NCBI GenBank assembly: GCA_963610315.1 | Contig: CAVDMV010000007.1 | Coordinates: 1-64,000 of the forward strand | Source of the DNA: UBA3210 sp963610315 | GTDB taxonomy: Bacteria; Bacillota_I; Bacilli_A; RFN20; CAG-449 | Length of the DNA stretch: 64,000 nucleotides | Direction of reading: 5' to 3' | Shown here: piece by piece, positions 40,918 through 48,420 of the stretch | How the letters are laid out: each line of letters begins with the position of its first letter | Position numbering within the stretch: position 1 is the first letter of the stretch | Translations under genes and position numbers: made by a program | Notes under the pieces: generated by a model | Told to the model about the DNA's origin: nothing | The model's input: only the letters and a program-made list of their open reading frames with translations | Databases searched by the model: none

Positions 40918-42306
40918 ATGGGCGTTAAAATCGTAGAAACAAGTCTTCGTGATGGCCACCAATCCTTATTTGCGACTCGTATGACTACTGAAGAAGTAGT
41001 TTCGGTTGCAAAAGAACTCGATGATGCTGGTTTTGAAGCATTAGAAGTTTGGGGTGGAGCAACTTTTGACTCTTGTTTAAGATTCCTAAATGAAGATCCA
41101 TGGGAAAGACTTAGACAAGTTCGTGCCGTTTGTAAGAAAACCAAATTACAAATGCTATTCAGAGGACAAAACATTTTAGGCTATCGTCATTATTCTGATG
41201 ATGTAGTTGATATGTTCGTTAAAAAGTCAATTGAAAATGGTATCGATATCATCCGTGTATTCGATGCATTAAACGACATTAGAAACTTAAAACAAGCAGT
41301 CGTTTCCACCAAGAAGTATGGAGGTAAATGTCAAATCGCATTATCTTACACTACTTCTCCAGTACATACAATTGAATATTATGTTCAACTTGCAAAAGAT
41401 GTAGAAGCATTAGGTGCTGATTCATTATGTATTAAAGATATGGCCGGTGTCTTACTTCCTGAAGATGCTTATAAGTTAATTAAAGCATTAAAGAAAGGTA
41501 CAACACTTCCTATTGAACTTCACTCACACTGTACCGGCGGAATTTGTGAAATGACTTATGCCAAAGCTATTGAAGCAGGAGTTGATATCATCGACTGTGG
41601 CATTTCACCTTTATCAAATGGTACCGCACAACCTTCAACTCAAGCATTTAATGCAGCATATAAAGGAACTAAATATGATCCTAAACTAGATGAAGCTTGC
41701 TTAGAAAGAGCAGGAGAAAAATTATCTAAGATTAAAGATAAATATTTAAAACTAGGTTTATTAAATCCTAAATCATTAAGTGTCAACGCAAATATCTTAA
41801 AATATCAAGTTCCAGGTGGTATGTTATCTAACTTAATGAAACAACTTACTGATCAAAATGCAATGGATAAATTTGAAGATGTTTGTAAGGAAATCCCAAA
41901 TGTTAGAAAAGACTTAGGTTATCCTCCTCTAGTTACTCCATTATCTCAAATGGTTGGTACTCAAGCAGTATTAAACGTCTTAACAGGTGAAAGATATAAA
42001 ATGGTTCCTAAAGAAATTAATGATTATTTACATGGACGTTATGGTAAAGCTCCTGCAGAAATTACGTTAGATCCTGCGATTGTTAAAAGAATCGTTGGTG
42101 ATGATGAAGTCATTACCTGTAGACCTGCTGATTTATTAAAACCTGAATTTGAAGATTTAAAGAAAAAATATGCAGGTATCGCTAAATCAGATGAAGATGT
42201 CTTATCACTCGCTCTATTTGAAAAAGTCGCATTAGAATTTATTTCTAAACGTGATAATGTTCAAAAAGAAGAAGATGAAGTTGAAGAATTCAACTTAGTT
42301 ATCTAA
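40918..42306 (+). CDS. oadA: Oxaloacetate decarboxylase carboxyltransferase subunit alpha
   Basis: A 462-residue carboxyltransferase that moves CO2 from oxaloacetate to the biotin carrier. Seen: ETSLRDGHQSLFATRM (substrate and metal Asp), RGQNILGYRHY, ALSYTTSPVHT, CIKDMAGVL with the conserved Lys, and metal ligands LHSHCTGG. It is the short form without a C-terminal biotin domain; that is a separate gene downstream. ATG at 40918 is chosen because GGAG lies 8 nt before it and the family begins right after; the longer frame to 40816 would run through the promoter. Pyruvate carboxylase is excluded by missing biotin carboxylase and the operon's beta/gamma genes. Confidence 0.95.
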   Translation: MGVKIVETSLRDGHQSLFATRMTTEEVVSVAKELDDAGFEALEVWGGATFDSCLRFLNEDPWERLRQVRAVCKKTKLQMLFRGQNILGYRHYSDDVVDMFVKKSIENGIDIIRVFDALNDIRNLKQAVVSTKKYGGKCQIALSYTTSPVHTIEYYVQLAKDVEALGADSLCIKDMAGVLLPEDAYKLIKALKKGTTLPIELHSHCTGGICEMTYAKAIEAGVDIIDCGISPLSNGTAQPSTQAFNAAYKGTKYDPKLDEACLERAGEKLSKIKDKYLKLGLLNPKSLSVNANILKYQVPGGMLSNLMKQLTDQNAMDKFEDVCKEIPNVRKDLGYPPLVTPLSQMVGTQAVLNVLTGERYKMVPKEINDYLHGRYGKAPAEITLDPAIVKRIVGDDEVITCRPADLLKPEFEDLKKKYAGIAKSDEDVLSLALFEKVALEFISKRDNVQKEEDEVEEFNLVI

Positions 42307-42317
42307 TAGGAGGCAAT

Positions 42318-42665
42318 ATGAATTATCTTAATTTATTAGCCCTTAAGGATCAATCAATGGATGTTGGAACAGGCGCTCTATATTCCATTGTTTCAATCTT
42401 AATGGTATTTGTAATCTTACTCATCATCATCGGTATTACAACTTTAGTTTTTAAACTCACCGGTTTATTTGAAATGAAAAAGCAAATTGAAGAACAAAGT
42501 AAAAAAGAAGTTCTTCCTACTTCTACTCAAGCAGTAGTAAATGAACCAAAACAAGTCGAAATCACTGACGAAGATATGATGGCCGCAGTTCTAGTCGCGA
42601 CTATTGACTATCGTAAAGAAGTTAAAAAAGATGTTCGCTTAGTAAGCGTTAAAGAAGTTAAATAA
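42318..42665 (+). CDS. oadG: Oxaloacetate decarboxylase subunit gamma
   Basis: A 115-residue OadG-like protein: one N-terminal membrane helix (about 20-46), a Lys/Glu-rich linker and a C-terminal helix with AAVLVATIDYRKE. OadG anchors the alpha subunit to the membrane beta subunit and can carry Zn. Low sequence conservation is normal for this subunit; the call rests on position, helix and length. RBS GGAGG lies before ATG. Confidence 0.83.
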   Translation: MNYLNLLALKDQSMDVGTGALYSIVSILMVFVILLIIIGITTLVFKLTGLFEMKKQIEEQSKKEVLPTSTQAVVNEPKQVEITDEDMMAAVLVATIDYRKEVKKDVRLVSVKEVK

Positions 42666-42684
42666 TAAGGAGATTTAAAATTTT

Positions 42685-43032
42685 ATGAAAAAATATCGTG
42701 TAAAAGTTAATGGAAAACTTTATGAAGTTGAATTAGAAACATGTGAAGAAGTTAAAGGAACTATTGAAGCTCCTAAAGCTAGTACTCCTACTCCTACTCC
42801 AGTCGCTAGTACAGGCGAAGGAACTCCATTACTCGCACCAATCGGTGGCAAAGTATTAGATGTTAAAGTAAATGTTGGAACAAGTGTTAAAAAAGGTGAT
42901 GTAGTATGCGTCATTGAAGCAATGAAACTTGAAAACGAAATTAAAGCTAATGCTGACGGCGTTATTAAAGAAGTAAAAGTTTCTAAAGGATCAATGGTCC
43001 AAAATAAAGACGTATTATTAATTATAGGTTAA
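42685..43032 (+). CDS. Biotin carboxyl carrier protein of the decarboxylase
   Basis: A 115-residue biotin carrier. The N-terminal part (MKKYRVKVNGKLYEVELE) is followed by a Pro/Thr/Ala hinge (about 30-48) and a biotinyl domain with CVIEAMKLENE, where Lys81 is the biotinylation site, 35 residues from the C terminus as usual. It carries CO2 between OadA and OadB. RBS AAGGAG at 9-10 nt. Confidence 0.95.
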   Translation: MKKYRVKVNGKLYEVELETCEEVKGTIEAPKASTPTPTPVASTGEGTPLLAPIGGKVLDVKVNVGTSVKKGDVVCVIEAMKLENEIKANADGVIKEVKVSKGSMVQNKDVLLIIG

Positions 43033-43036
43033 TCTT

Positions 43037-44296
43037 ATGTGGGAACTTATTCTAAATTTCTTAAATGAAACTGGAATAGTATCCTTCTTTAAAGGCGATG
43101 GCTGGATGAATCTCATTATGATCGTCTTAGCTTGTGTATTACTATTCTTAGCAATCAAAAAGGATTATGAACCTTATTTATTAATTCCTATCGCAGTCGG
43201 TATGTTACTTGTTAACATCTATCCTGCAATCTATATTTCTTATACTTACGAAGGAATAGATGGCACTTTCTATCGTACCATTACCGAAGAAGCCTGGAAT
43301 TCCTACAACATTACAAGTTACACCTATGCTGATCTTGCTCAACATACTACAACAACTCGTGGTCTTCTCGGTGTTCTTCATATCGGGGTTGAACACGAAA
43401 TCTATCCTTGTTTAATCTTTATTGGTATCGGTGCAACAACTGACTTTAGTCCATTAATCGCGAATAAGAAAACAATGATCTTAGGTGCTGCCGCTCAAAT
43501 TGGTATTTTTGCAGCTTTCCTTGGTGCATTAGCCTTATCTAATATCCCAGGCATTAATTTCACTGCCGGTGATGCAGCTGGTATTGGTATTATCGGCGGC
43601 GCGGATGGTCCAACTGCAATTTACGTTTCTGGTAAACTCGCGAATGCTGATTTACAAGCAGGTATCGCTCTAGCAGCATACTCATATATGGCATTAGTTC
43701 CAATTATCTTCCCACCTATTATTAAAGGTTTAACAACTAAAAAAGAAAGATTAATTAGAATGGAACAAGTAAGAGAAGTTTCAAAAGTTGAAAAGATTCT
43801 CTTCCCTATTATTGTTACAGTAGTCGTATGTGTTCTCGTTCCTTCATGTACTCCATTAATTGGTTGCTTCATGTTTGGTAACTTAGTTAAAGAATCTGGT
43901 GTTGTACCTAACTTATTACATACAGCATCTAATGCATTATTATATATTTGTACAATCTTACTTGGTTTAAGTGTTGGTGCAACTGCATTAGGTTCTACTT
44001 TCTTACAATTACAAACAATTATGATTTTCGTTCTTGGTATCTTCGCTTTCGTCATTGCAGCAGCAAGTGGCATCATCGGCGGCAAGATTATGTGTGTATT
44101 AACTCACGGCAAGGTCAACCCAATGATTGGTGCAGCAGGTGTTTCCGCCGTTCCAATGGCAGCAAGAGTTGTTCATAAGATCGGACAAGAAGAAGATTCA
44201 GATAACTACTTATTAATGCACGCGATGGGCCCTAACGTCGCAGGCGTTATCGGTTCTGCTGTTGCAGCAGGTATCTTAATCTCAATGTTAGGTTAA
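43037..44296 (+). CDS. oadB: Na+-translocating decarboxylase subunit beta
   Basis: A 419-residue membrane subunit that decarboxylates carboxybiotin and pumps Na+ outward. About ten helices and the family motifs are present: LIFIGIGATTDFSPL, AGIGIIGGADGPTAIYVS (conserved Asp) and SNALLYICTILLGLSVGA. The N-terminal segment between the first helices (about 60-115) includes an extracellular loop. The gene begins 4 nt after the biotin carrier and ends at a clean terminator. With alpha, gamma and carrier it completes an oxaloacetate decarboxylase; methylmalonyl-CoA or glutaconyl-CoA types would use a different alpha subunit. Confidence 0.95.
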   Translation: MWELILNFLNETGIVSFFKGDGWMNLIMIVLACVLLFLAIKKDYEPYLLIPIAVGMLLVNIYPAIYISYTYEGIDGTFYRTITEEAWNSYNITSYTYADLAQHTTTTRGLLGVLHIGVEHEIYPCLIFIGIGATTDFSPLIANKKTMILGAAAQIGIFAAFLGALALSNIPGINFTAGDAAGIGIIGGADGPTAIYVSGKLANADLQAGIALAAYSYMALVPIIFPPIIKGLTTKKERLIRMEQVREVSKVEKILFPIIVTVVVCVLVPSCTPLIGCFMFGNLVKESGVVPNLLHTASNALLYICTILLGLSVGATALGSTFLQLQTIMIFVLGIFAFVIAAASGIIGGKIMCVLTHGKVNPMIGAAGVSAVPMAARVVHKIGQEEDSDNYLLMHAMGPNVAGVIGSAVAAGILISMLG

Positions 44297-44301
44297 TTTT
44301 T

Positions 44302-44326
44302 AGAGGATCGCACGATCCTCTTTTTA
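44302..44326 (+). terminator. Terminator of the oad operon
   Basis: AGAGGATCG and CGATCCTCT form a perfect 9-bp stem with a CA loop, followed by a run of T, 6 nt after the oadB stop. Confidence 0.9.
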
Positions 44327-44348
44327 TTTGTTTTTTTAAAATAACGTC

Positions 44349-44376
44349 TTGACTATTATTTTAAGTTTAGTAAAAT
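44349..44376 (+). promoter_or_regulatory. Promoter of the MATE gene
   Basis: TTGACT (44349-44354) and TAAAAT (44371-44376) are 16 bp apart. Transcription would start near 44383, at the beginning of the riboswitch-like leader. Confidence 0.68.
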
Positions 44377-44381
44377 AGAAC

Positions 44382-44457
44382 TCGTTCATCGGAGGGCTAA
44401 TTGTTATAAAGACAATTAACCGGATAAGGTAGAGACAATCTATCTTATCCTTTTTTT
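44382..44457 (+). promoter_or_regulatory. Probable guanidine-IV (mepA-type) riboswitch
   Basis: The leader before a MATE gene contains CGTTCATCGGAGGGC, a hairpin TAATTGT/ACAATTA (44398-44418), then ACCGGAT, then a 12-bp intrinsic terminator GGATAAGGTAGA/TCTATCTTATCC (44422-44450) with seven T. The aptamer's closing strand CCGGAT shares GGAT (44422-44425) with the terminator stem, so ligand-stabilised folding should prevent termination and switch the gene on. The P1-with-GGAGGG layout, tiny size and mepA-type neighbour fit the guanidine-IV class as I recall it; no covariance search was possible. Confidence 0.62.
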
Positions 44458-44473
44458 ATTTTTTGGAGGAATT

Positions 44474-45796
44474 ATGGACTTAATTAATGGAAAAATTAAA
44501 AATCTCTACTTTAAATATTTTATTGCTAGCTTAGGTAGCGCGCTGATTACTTCTATTTATTCACTAGTTGATATGGCTGTAGTCGGTAATTATGTCGGTC
44601 CAAATGGAACCGCGGCACTTGCGATTATCGCACCAATTTGGAATATCATCTATTCTTTAGGTTTACTTATGGGAGTAGGAGGAAGTATCTTATTTAGTTC
44701 CTTACGTGGAAGAAATGATACTTCTAATGAAGATAATAAATTCTTCACCTCTAGTTTTATTGGATCAATTATTCTTTCTATTATTATAACTATTGTGTTT
44801 TTCTTATTTTCTCACCCTATATTAATTTTCTTTGGCGCGAGTGAAGAAATAATCTTAAATCTTTGTGAAGACTATATTTTACCAATTAAATTTGTTTTAC
44901 CAACTTATTTAATTAATCAAATGCTCATCGCTTATTTAAGAAATGATAATGATCCTAAACTTGCCACCTTAAGCGTTTTAATCGGTGGTATATTTAATGT
45001 TATTGGTGATATTTTATTTACTTTTATTTTCTCAATGGGTATTTTTGGAGCAGGACTAGCCACCGCGATAGGTTCAGTTATTACTACGTTATTATTATGT
45101 ACACACTTCTTTAAGAAGAAAAATACCTTAAAATTAATAAGAGTAGATCATTTACTAAAAAGATTACATAATATAACAATAAACGGCTTTTCTTCCTTCT
45201 TTATTGATATCGCGATGGGAATATTAACCATTTTATTTAATCGCCAAATCATGCGTTATTTAGACTCAAATTGTTTATCAATCTATGGAGTAATTATTAA
45301 TATATCAACTTTTGTTCAATGCTGTGCTTATGCAGTTGGACAGGCTTCTCAACCTATTATTAGTATTAACTTAGGGGCGAATAGATTTGACCGTATTAAA
45401 GAGGTACTTAAATATTGTTTATTAACAACTCTTGCTTTTAGTTTATTTTGGACTATCTTTAGTTTAGTTTTCCCTCAAGTTTATCTCTATAGTTTTATGA
45501 CTCCAACAGAAGAAATTCTTATTCAAGGGAAAAGCATTATAAAAATCTATTCTTTATCATTTATTTTATTACCACTTAATATCTTCTCTACTTACTATTT
45601 TCAATCTCTTATGAAGCCTAGAATTTCATTTATTATTTCGATTGGAAGAGGCTTAGTGATAAGTAGTATCTTAATTTACGTTTTACCTTTAATAAATTCT
45701 CGTGCATTATGGTTTGCAATGCCAATAACAGAATTAATAATAGCCGTTTACGTCATTAGTGAGATAATAATTAACACTAAAAAATTAGGTAAATAA
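44474..45796 (+). CDS. MATE-family multidrug/guanidinium exporter (MepA-like)
   Basis: A 440-residue antiporter with twelve hydrophobic helices and the MATE layout, including ASLGSALITSIYSLVDMAVV near the N terminus, GANGTAAL-type PNGTAALAIIAP, and QASQPIISINLGANRFDR at the start of the second half. MepA relatives expel cationic drugs with Na+ or H+. The leader is a likely guanidine-responsive riboswitch, which suggests this copy exports guanidinium. RBS GGAGG at 5-6 nt. Specificity is inferred from the leader only. Confidence 0.92.
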   Translation: MDLINGKIKNLYFKYFIASLGSALITSIYSLVDMAVVGNYVGPNGTAALAIIAPIWNIIYSLGLLMGVGGSILFSSLRGRNDTSNEDNKFFTSSFIGSIILSIIITIVFFLFSHPILIFFGASEEIILNLCEDYILPIKFVLPTYLINQMLIAYLRNDNDPKLATLSVLIGGIFNVIGDILFTFIFSMGIFGAGLATAIGSVITTLLLCTHFFKKKNTLKLIRVDHLLKRLHNITINGFSSFFIDIAMGILTILFNRQIMRYLDSNCLSIYGVIINISTFVQCCAYAVGQASQPIISINLGANRFDRIKEVLKYCLLTTLAFSLFWTIFSLVFPQVYLYSFMTPTEEILIQGKSIIKIYSLSFILLPLNIFSTYYFQSLMKPRISFIISIGRGLVISSILIYVLPLINSRALWFAMPITELIIAVYVISEIIINTKKLGK

Positions 45797-45822
45797 AAGG
45801 ATGATCGAACGATCATCCTTTT
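45795..45822. terminator. Bidirectional terminator between MATE and CarD-like genes
   Basis: AAAAGGATGATCG and CGATCATCCTTTT form a perfect 13-bp stem with an AA loop. Convergent genes on both sides share it; its right arm overlaps the end of the CarD-like gene. Confidence 0.92.
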
Positions 45823-46324
45823 ACATTGATTCAATAAATTTCTTTTCAATTTCTTTTTCATCGACATTTAAGACGATAGAAAATTCTCCATTAATCGAAT
45901 CTCTAATACGTTTTAAAAAGTCATAGTCAATTAAATTTAAAGCTCTATTTTGTTCCGATAATTTATTTTGTTGAACATATAATGACTTTAAAATTAAGAA
46001 ATAATTCTTCATAAGACGAGAATTATATAATTCTTGGAACTTGATTTTACGTGTTTTTGCATCATTATACCAAATAGGTTCAATATCTTTTAATTCTTCA
46101 AATAATGCATTTGCTTCATTAACTGAAGTTAGAGATCTCAGTAATTTTTCACTTTTACTTTTTGGTAACATAATTGATAAAGAAGCATTTTGTTCATTCT
46201 TAATATAAGGTTCAATAATGAAGAATTCTTCTTCTCCTGAACCTAAATCCATACTTTGTGAAGAAGCAATTTTAAAAACACCGCCACTAATGACATGAAC
46301 TACAATATCATTAACTTGATACAT
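45821..46324 (-). CDS. CarD/CdnL-family transcriptional regulator
   Basis: A 167-residue CarD-like protein. The N-terminal beta-rich RNA-polymerase-interacting domain (MYQVNDIVVHVISGGVFKI, then EEFFIIEPY, then SIMLP) is followed by a helical DNA-binding part (about 70-167), including RSLTSVNEANALFEEL. CarD proteins bind the RNA polymerase beta lobe and stabilise open complexes. The sequence is shorter on conserved Trp residues than mycobacterial CarD, so activity is uncertain. Single gene, convergent with MATE, RBS GGAGG. Confidence 0.85.
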   Translation of the reverse strand: MYQVNDIVVHVISGGVFKIASSQSMDLGSGEEEFFIIEPYIKNEQNASLSIMLPKSKSEKLLRSLTSVNEANALFEELKDIEPIWYNDAKTRKIKFQELYNSRLMKNYFLILKSLYVQQNKLSEQNRALNLIDYDFLKRIRDSINGEFSIVLNVDEKEIEKKFIESM

Positions 46325-46389
46325 ATTATCGCCTCCACTAAAAATATTATACCACTTTTTTTAAGATAAAAGTAAGAATTTTTTTACAA

Positions 46390-46452
46390 CATAAAACCAT
46401 GTGTAAACATAGGGTAAAGACTTAATCTTTCACAAATTGTGAATATAACTCT
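46390..46452 (-). repeat. Decayed second copy of the ABC gene end and terminator
   Basis: ATAAAACCATGTG, then TTAATCTTT-N2-CAAATTGTGAAT and ATA recur here in the same order as at 46633-46695, where they are the true terminator and last codons of the ABC gene. The copy has indels and cannot encode the protein end. Confidence 0.7.
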
Positions 46453-46555
46453 TAGATATATGGCATCCCTGTCACACAATAATTGACTTTTTAATAACTT
46501 TATCCTCAGTTTTTCTCTTTTCAACATATGTCATCTATCACCAAAATGACAATTT

Positions 46556-46607
46556 TCATAAAAAACTGCAAGTAGTTTTGAGGTAAAATCATAAAAAACT
46601 GCAAGTA
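46556..46607. repeat. 19-bp direct repeat, 33-bp period
   Basis: TCATAAAAAACTGCAAGTA occurs at 46556-46574 and again at 46589-46607 with a 14-bp spacer. Only two copies are present. Origin is unknown; it could be a trace of an inserted element. Confidence 0.85.
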
Positions 46608-46630
46608 ACTCTTTTTTTAAATAAGCATTT

Positions 46631-46665
46631 ATAAAATAAAACCATGTGCTTATTTACACATGGTT
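46631..46665 (-). terminator. Terminator of the second ABC exporter operon
   Basis: AACCATGTG and CACATGGTT form a 9-bp stem with an 8-nt loop (46640-46665), followed on the minus strand by TTATTTTAT just after the stop codon. Confidence 0.85.
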
Positions 46666-46670
46666 AAGGT

Positions 46671-48419
46671 TTAATCTTTAGCAAATTGTGAATTATAAAG
46701 AGTATAATAGAAGCCTTTTTGTTCTAATAATTCATTATGATTACCCATTTCAATGATGTTACCATCTTTCATAACGAGAATCATATCCGCTGATTGAATA
46801 GTTGAAAGTCTATGAGCGACAATAAATGAAGTTCTTCCTTTCATTAGTTTTTCAAATGCTTCTTGAATCTTTAATTCAGTACGAGTATCAATAGAAGAAG
46901 TCGCTTCATCAAGAATTAAGATATTTGGACAACTTAACATAATACGAGTAATACAAAGAAGTTGTTTTTGTCCTTGTGATAAACTACCTCCATCTTCATT
47001 AATGACTGTATCAAAGCCATTTTCAAGTTGCATAATAAAATTATAAGAGTTAGCTTCTTTACAAGCACGAATAATTTCTTCTTCAGTCGCATCTTCCTTA
47101 CCAAGAATAATATTTTCTCTAATCGTTCCGGATTTTAACCAAGTCTCTTGTAAGACCATACCGATATTATCTCTTAAAGATTTACGTGTAATATCTTTAA
47201 TATTATGTCCTTCATAAGTTATGGTTCCTTCATTAACATCATAGAATCTCATAAGTAAGTTAATTAAGGTTGTTTTACCACATCCTGTTGGACCAACTAA
47301 GGCAATACGTGTACCTTTTTTAACATGAAGATTAAAATCTGTAATTAAAGGTTTTTCTTTAACATATGAGAAATAAACATGATCAATATCAATATTACCT
47401 TCTGGATTAACTAAAACTAAGTTATTGTTATCAGGTACTTCTTCATCTTGAGAAAGTAGTTCAAATACTCTAGAAGCACATGCAAAGGAATTTTGAAGTT
47501 CAGTAATAACGCTAGAAATATCATTAAATGGTTTTGTATATTGATTTGCAAAACTTAAGAAGGATGATAATCTACCGACTCCAAAGATGGTCGGATCACT
47601 AATCGCGATAACTTGATAAGCACCAACTAAAGTAACGACCGCATAAACAATTGAGTTAACAAATCTCGTTGAAGGATTAGTTAAAGAAGAAAAGAAATTC
47701 GCTTTTAAAGAACAATCTCTTAAACGTAAATTTATCTCATCAAAATTAACTTCATTATCATCTTGTTTATTGAATGCTTGAATAACTTTTTGATTATTAA
47801 TCATCTCTTCAATAAAGGCAGTTTGTTCACCTCTAGTAACTGATTGACTAATAAACATTGAATGAGTTCTACTCGCGATAAATTTAGCTACAAATAAACT
47901 TAATGGAGTAACTAAAACAACAACTAAGGCAATTTGCCAACGGTAGATAAACATTAAAGCAATAGTACCTAATATTGTTAATACGCCGGTAAAAAACTGA
48001 CTAAAGCCCATTAACAAACCATCGCATAATTGATCAACGTCAGAGATGACATTTGATAAAATTTGTCCATAAGAATGTGAATCAATATAACTTAATGGTA
48101 AACGTTCAATTTTAACAATCGCCTTGTTTCTTATATCTTTAATTAATGAATATGTGATGTTATTATTAACAATCGTCATGACAAATTGTGAAATACATAT
48201 TCCAAAAATAACAATACTTAAGAAAATAAATATACGATATATTCCTTCAAAATTAACGTCATTCACTCCGACAACTAAGTCAATTGCATTACCGACTAAA
48301 ATAGGATTAATAAGCGTTAAACTAACGTTAATAATCGCAAGAAGAATACTTAAGATGACTAGTCCTCTATACTTCTTTAATTCTTTAAATAAGAGTTTAA
48401 TAGTTTCTTTATTTGACAT
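46671..48419 (-). CDS. ABC exporter half-transporter with consensus ATPase site (second pair)
   Basis: A 582-residue exporter half with six helices (about 15-310) and an ATPase domain: Walker A GPTGCGKTT, signature LSQGQ, Walker B ILILDEATSSID with catalytic Glu, switch AHRLS. It follows its degenerate partner by 1 nt, so they form a heterodimer. This is a paralogue of the 6299-8287/8289-10070 exporter but lacks a MarR gene; no regulator is visible. Its 3' end is duplicated in the gap downstream. Confidence 0.92.
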   Translation of the reverse strand: MSNKETIKLLFKELKKYRGLVILSILLAIINVSLTLINPILVGNAIDLVVGVNDVNFEGIYRIFIFLSIVIFGICISQFVMTIVNNNITYSLIKDIRNKAIVKIERLPLSYIDSHSYGQILSNVISDVDQLCDGLLMGFSQFFTGVLTILGTIALMFIYRWQIALVVVLVTPLSLFVAKFIASRTHSMFISQSVTRGEQTAFIEEMINNQKVIQAFNKQDDNEVNFDEINLRLRDCSLKANFFSSLTNPSTRFVNSIVYAVVTLVGAYQVIAISDPTIFGVGRLSSFLSFANQYTKPFNDISSVITELQNSFACASRVFELLSQDEEVPDNNNLVLVNPEGNIDIDHVYFSYVKEKPLITDFNLHVKKGTRIALVGPTGCGKTTLINLLMRFYDVNEGTITYEGHNIKDITRKSLRDNIGMVLQETWLKSGTIRENIILGKEDATEEEIIRACKEANSYNFIMQLENGFDTVINEDGGSLSQGQKQLLCITRIMLSCPNILILDEATSSIDTRTELKIQEAFEKLMKGRTSFIVAHRLSTIQSADMILVMKDGNIIEMGNHNELLEQKGFYYTLYNSQFAKD

Positions 48420-48420
48420 A

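Larger units (their letters stand above)
46325..46670. other. 346-bp noncoding gap with decayed duplication and direct repeats
   Basis: Between the CarD-like start and the ABC gene there is no gene I can support. It holds a CarD promoter region, a degraded copy (46390-46452) of the ABC terminator and gene end, a 19-bp direct repeat (46556-46607) and the true ABC terminator (46631-46665). The remainder, about 46453-46555, shows no coding or RNA signal that I can see. Confidence 0.6.

Noticed and set aside
44382..44457. Glutamine (glnA/downstream-peptide) riboswitch, suggested by CGTTCATC
   Set aside because: The rest of that consensus (GGAAGTAGG and closing GAACG) is missing, and the downstream gene is a MATE exporter.
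46556..46607. Possible CRISPR array
   Set aside because: Only two repeats with a 14-bp spacer, and no cas genes in the window.
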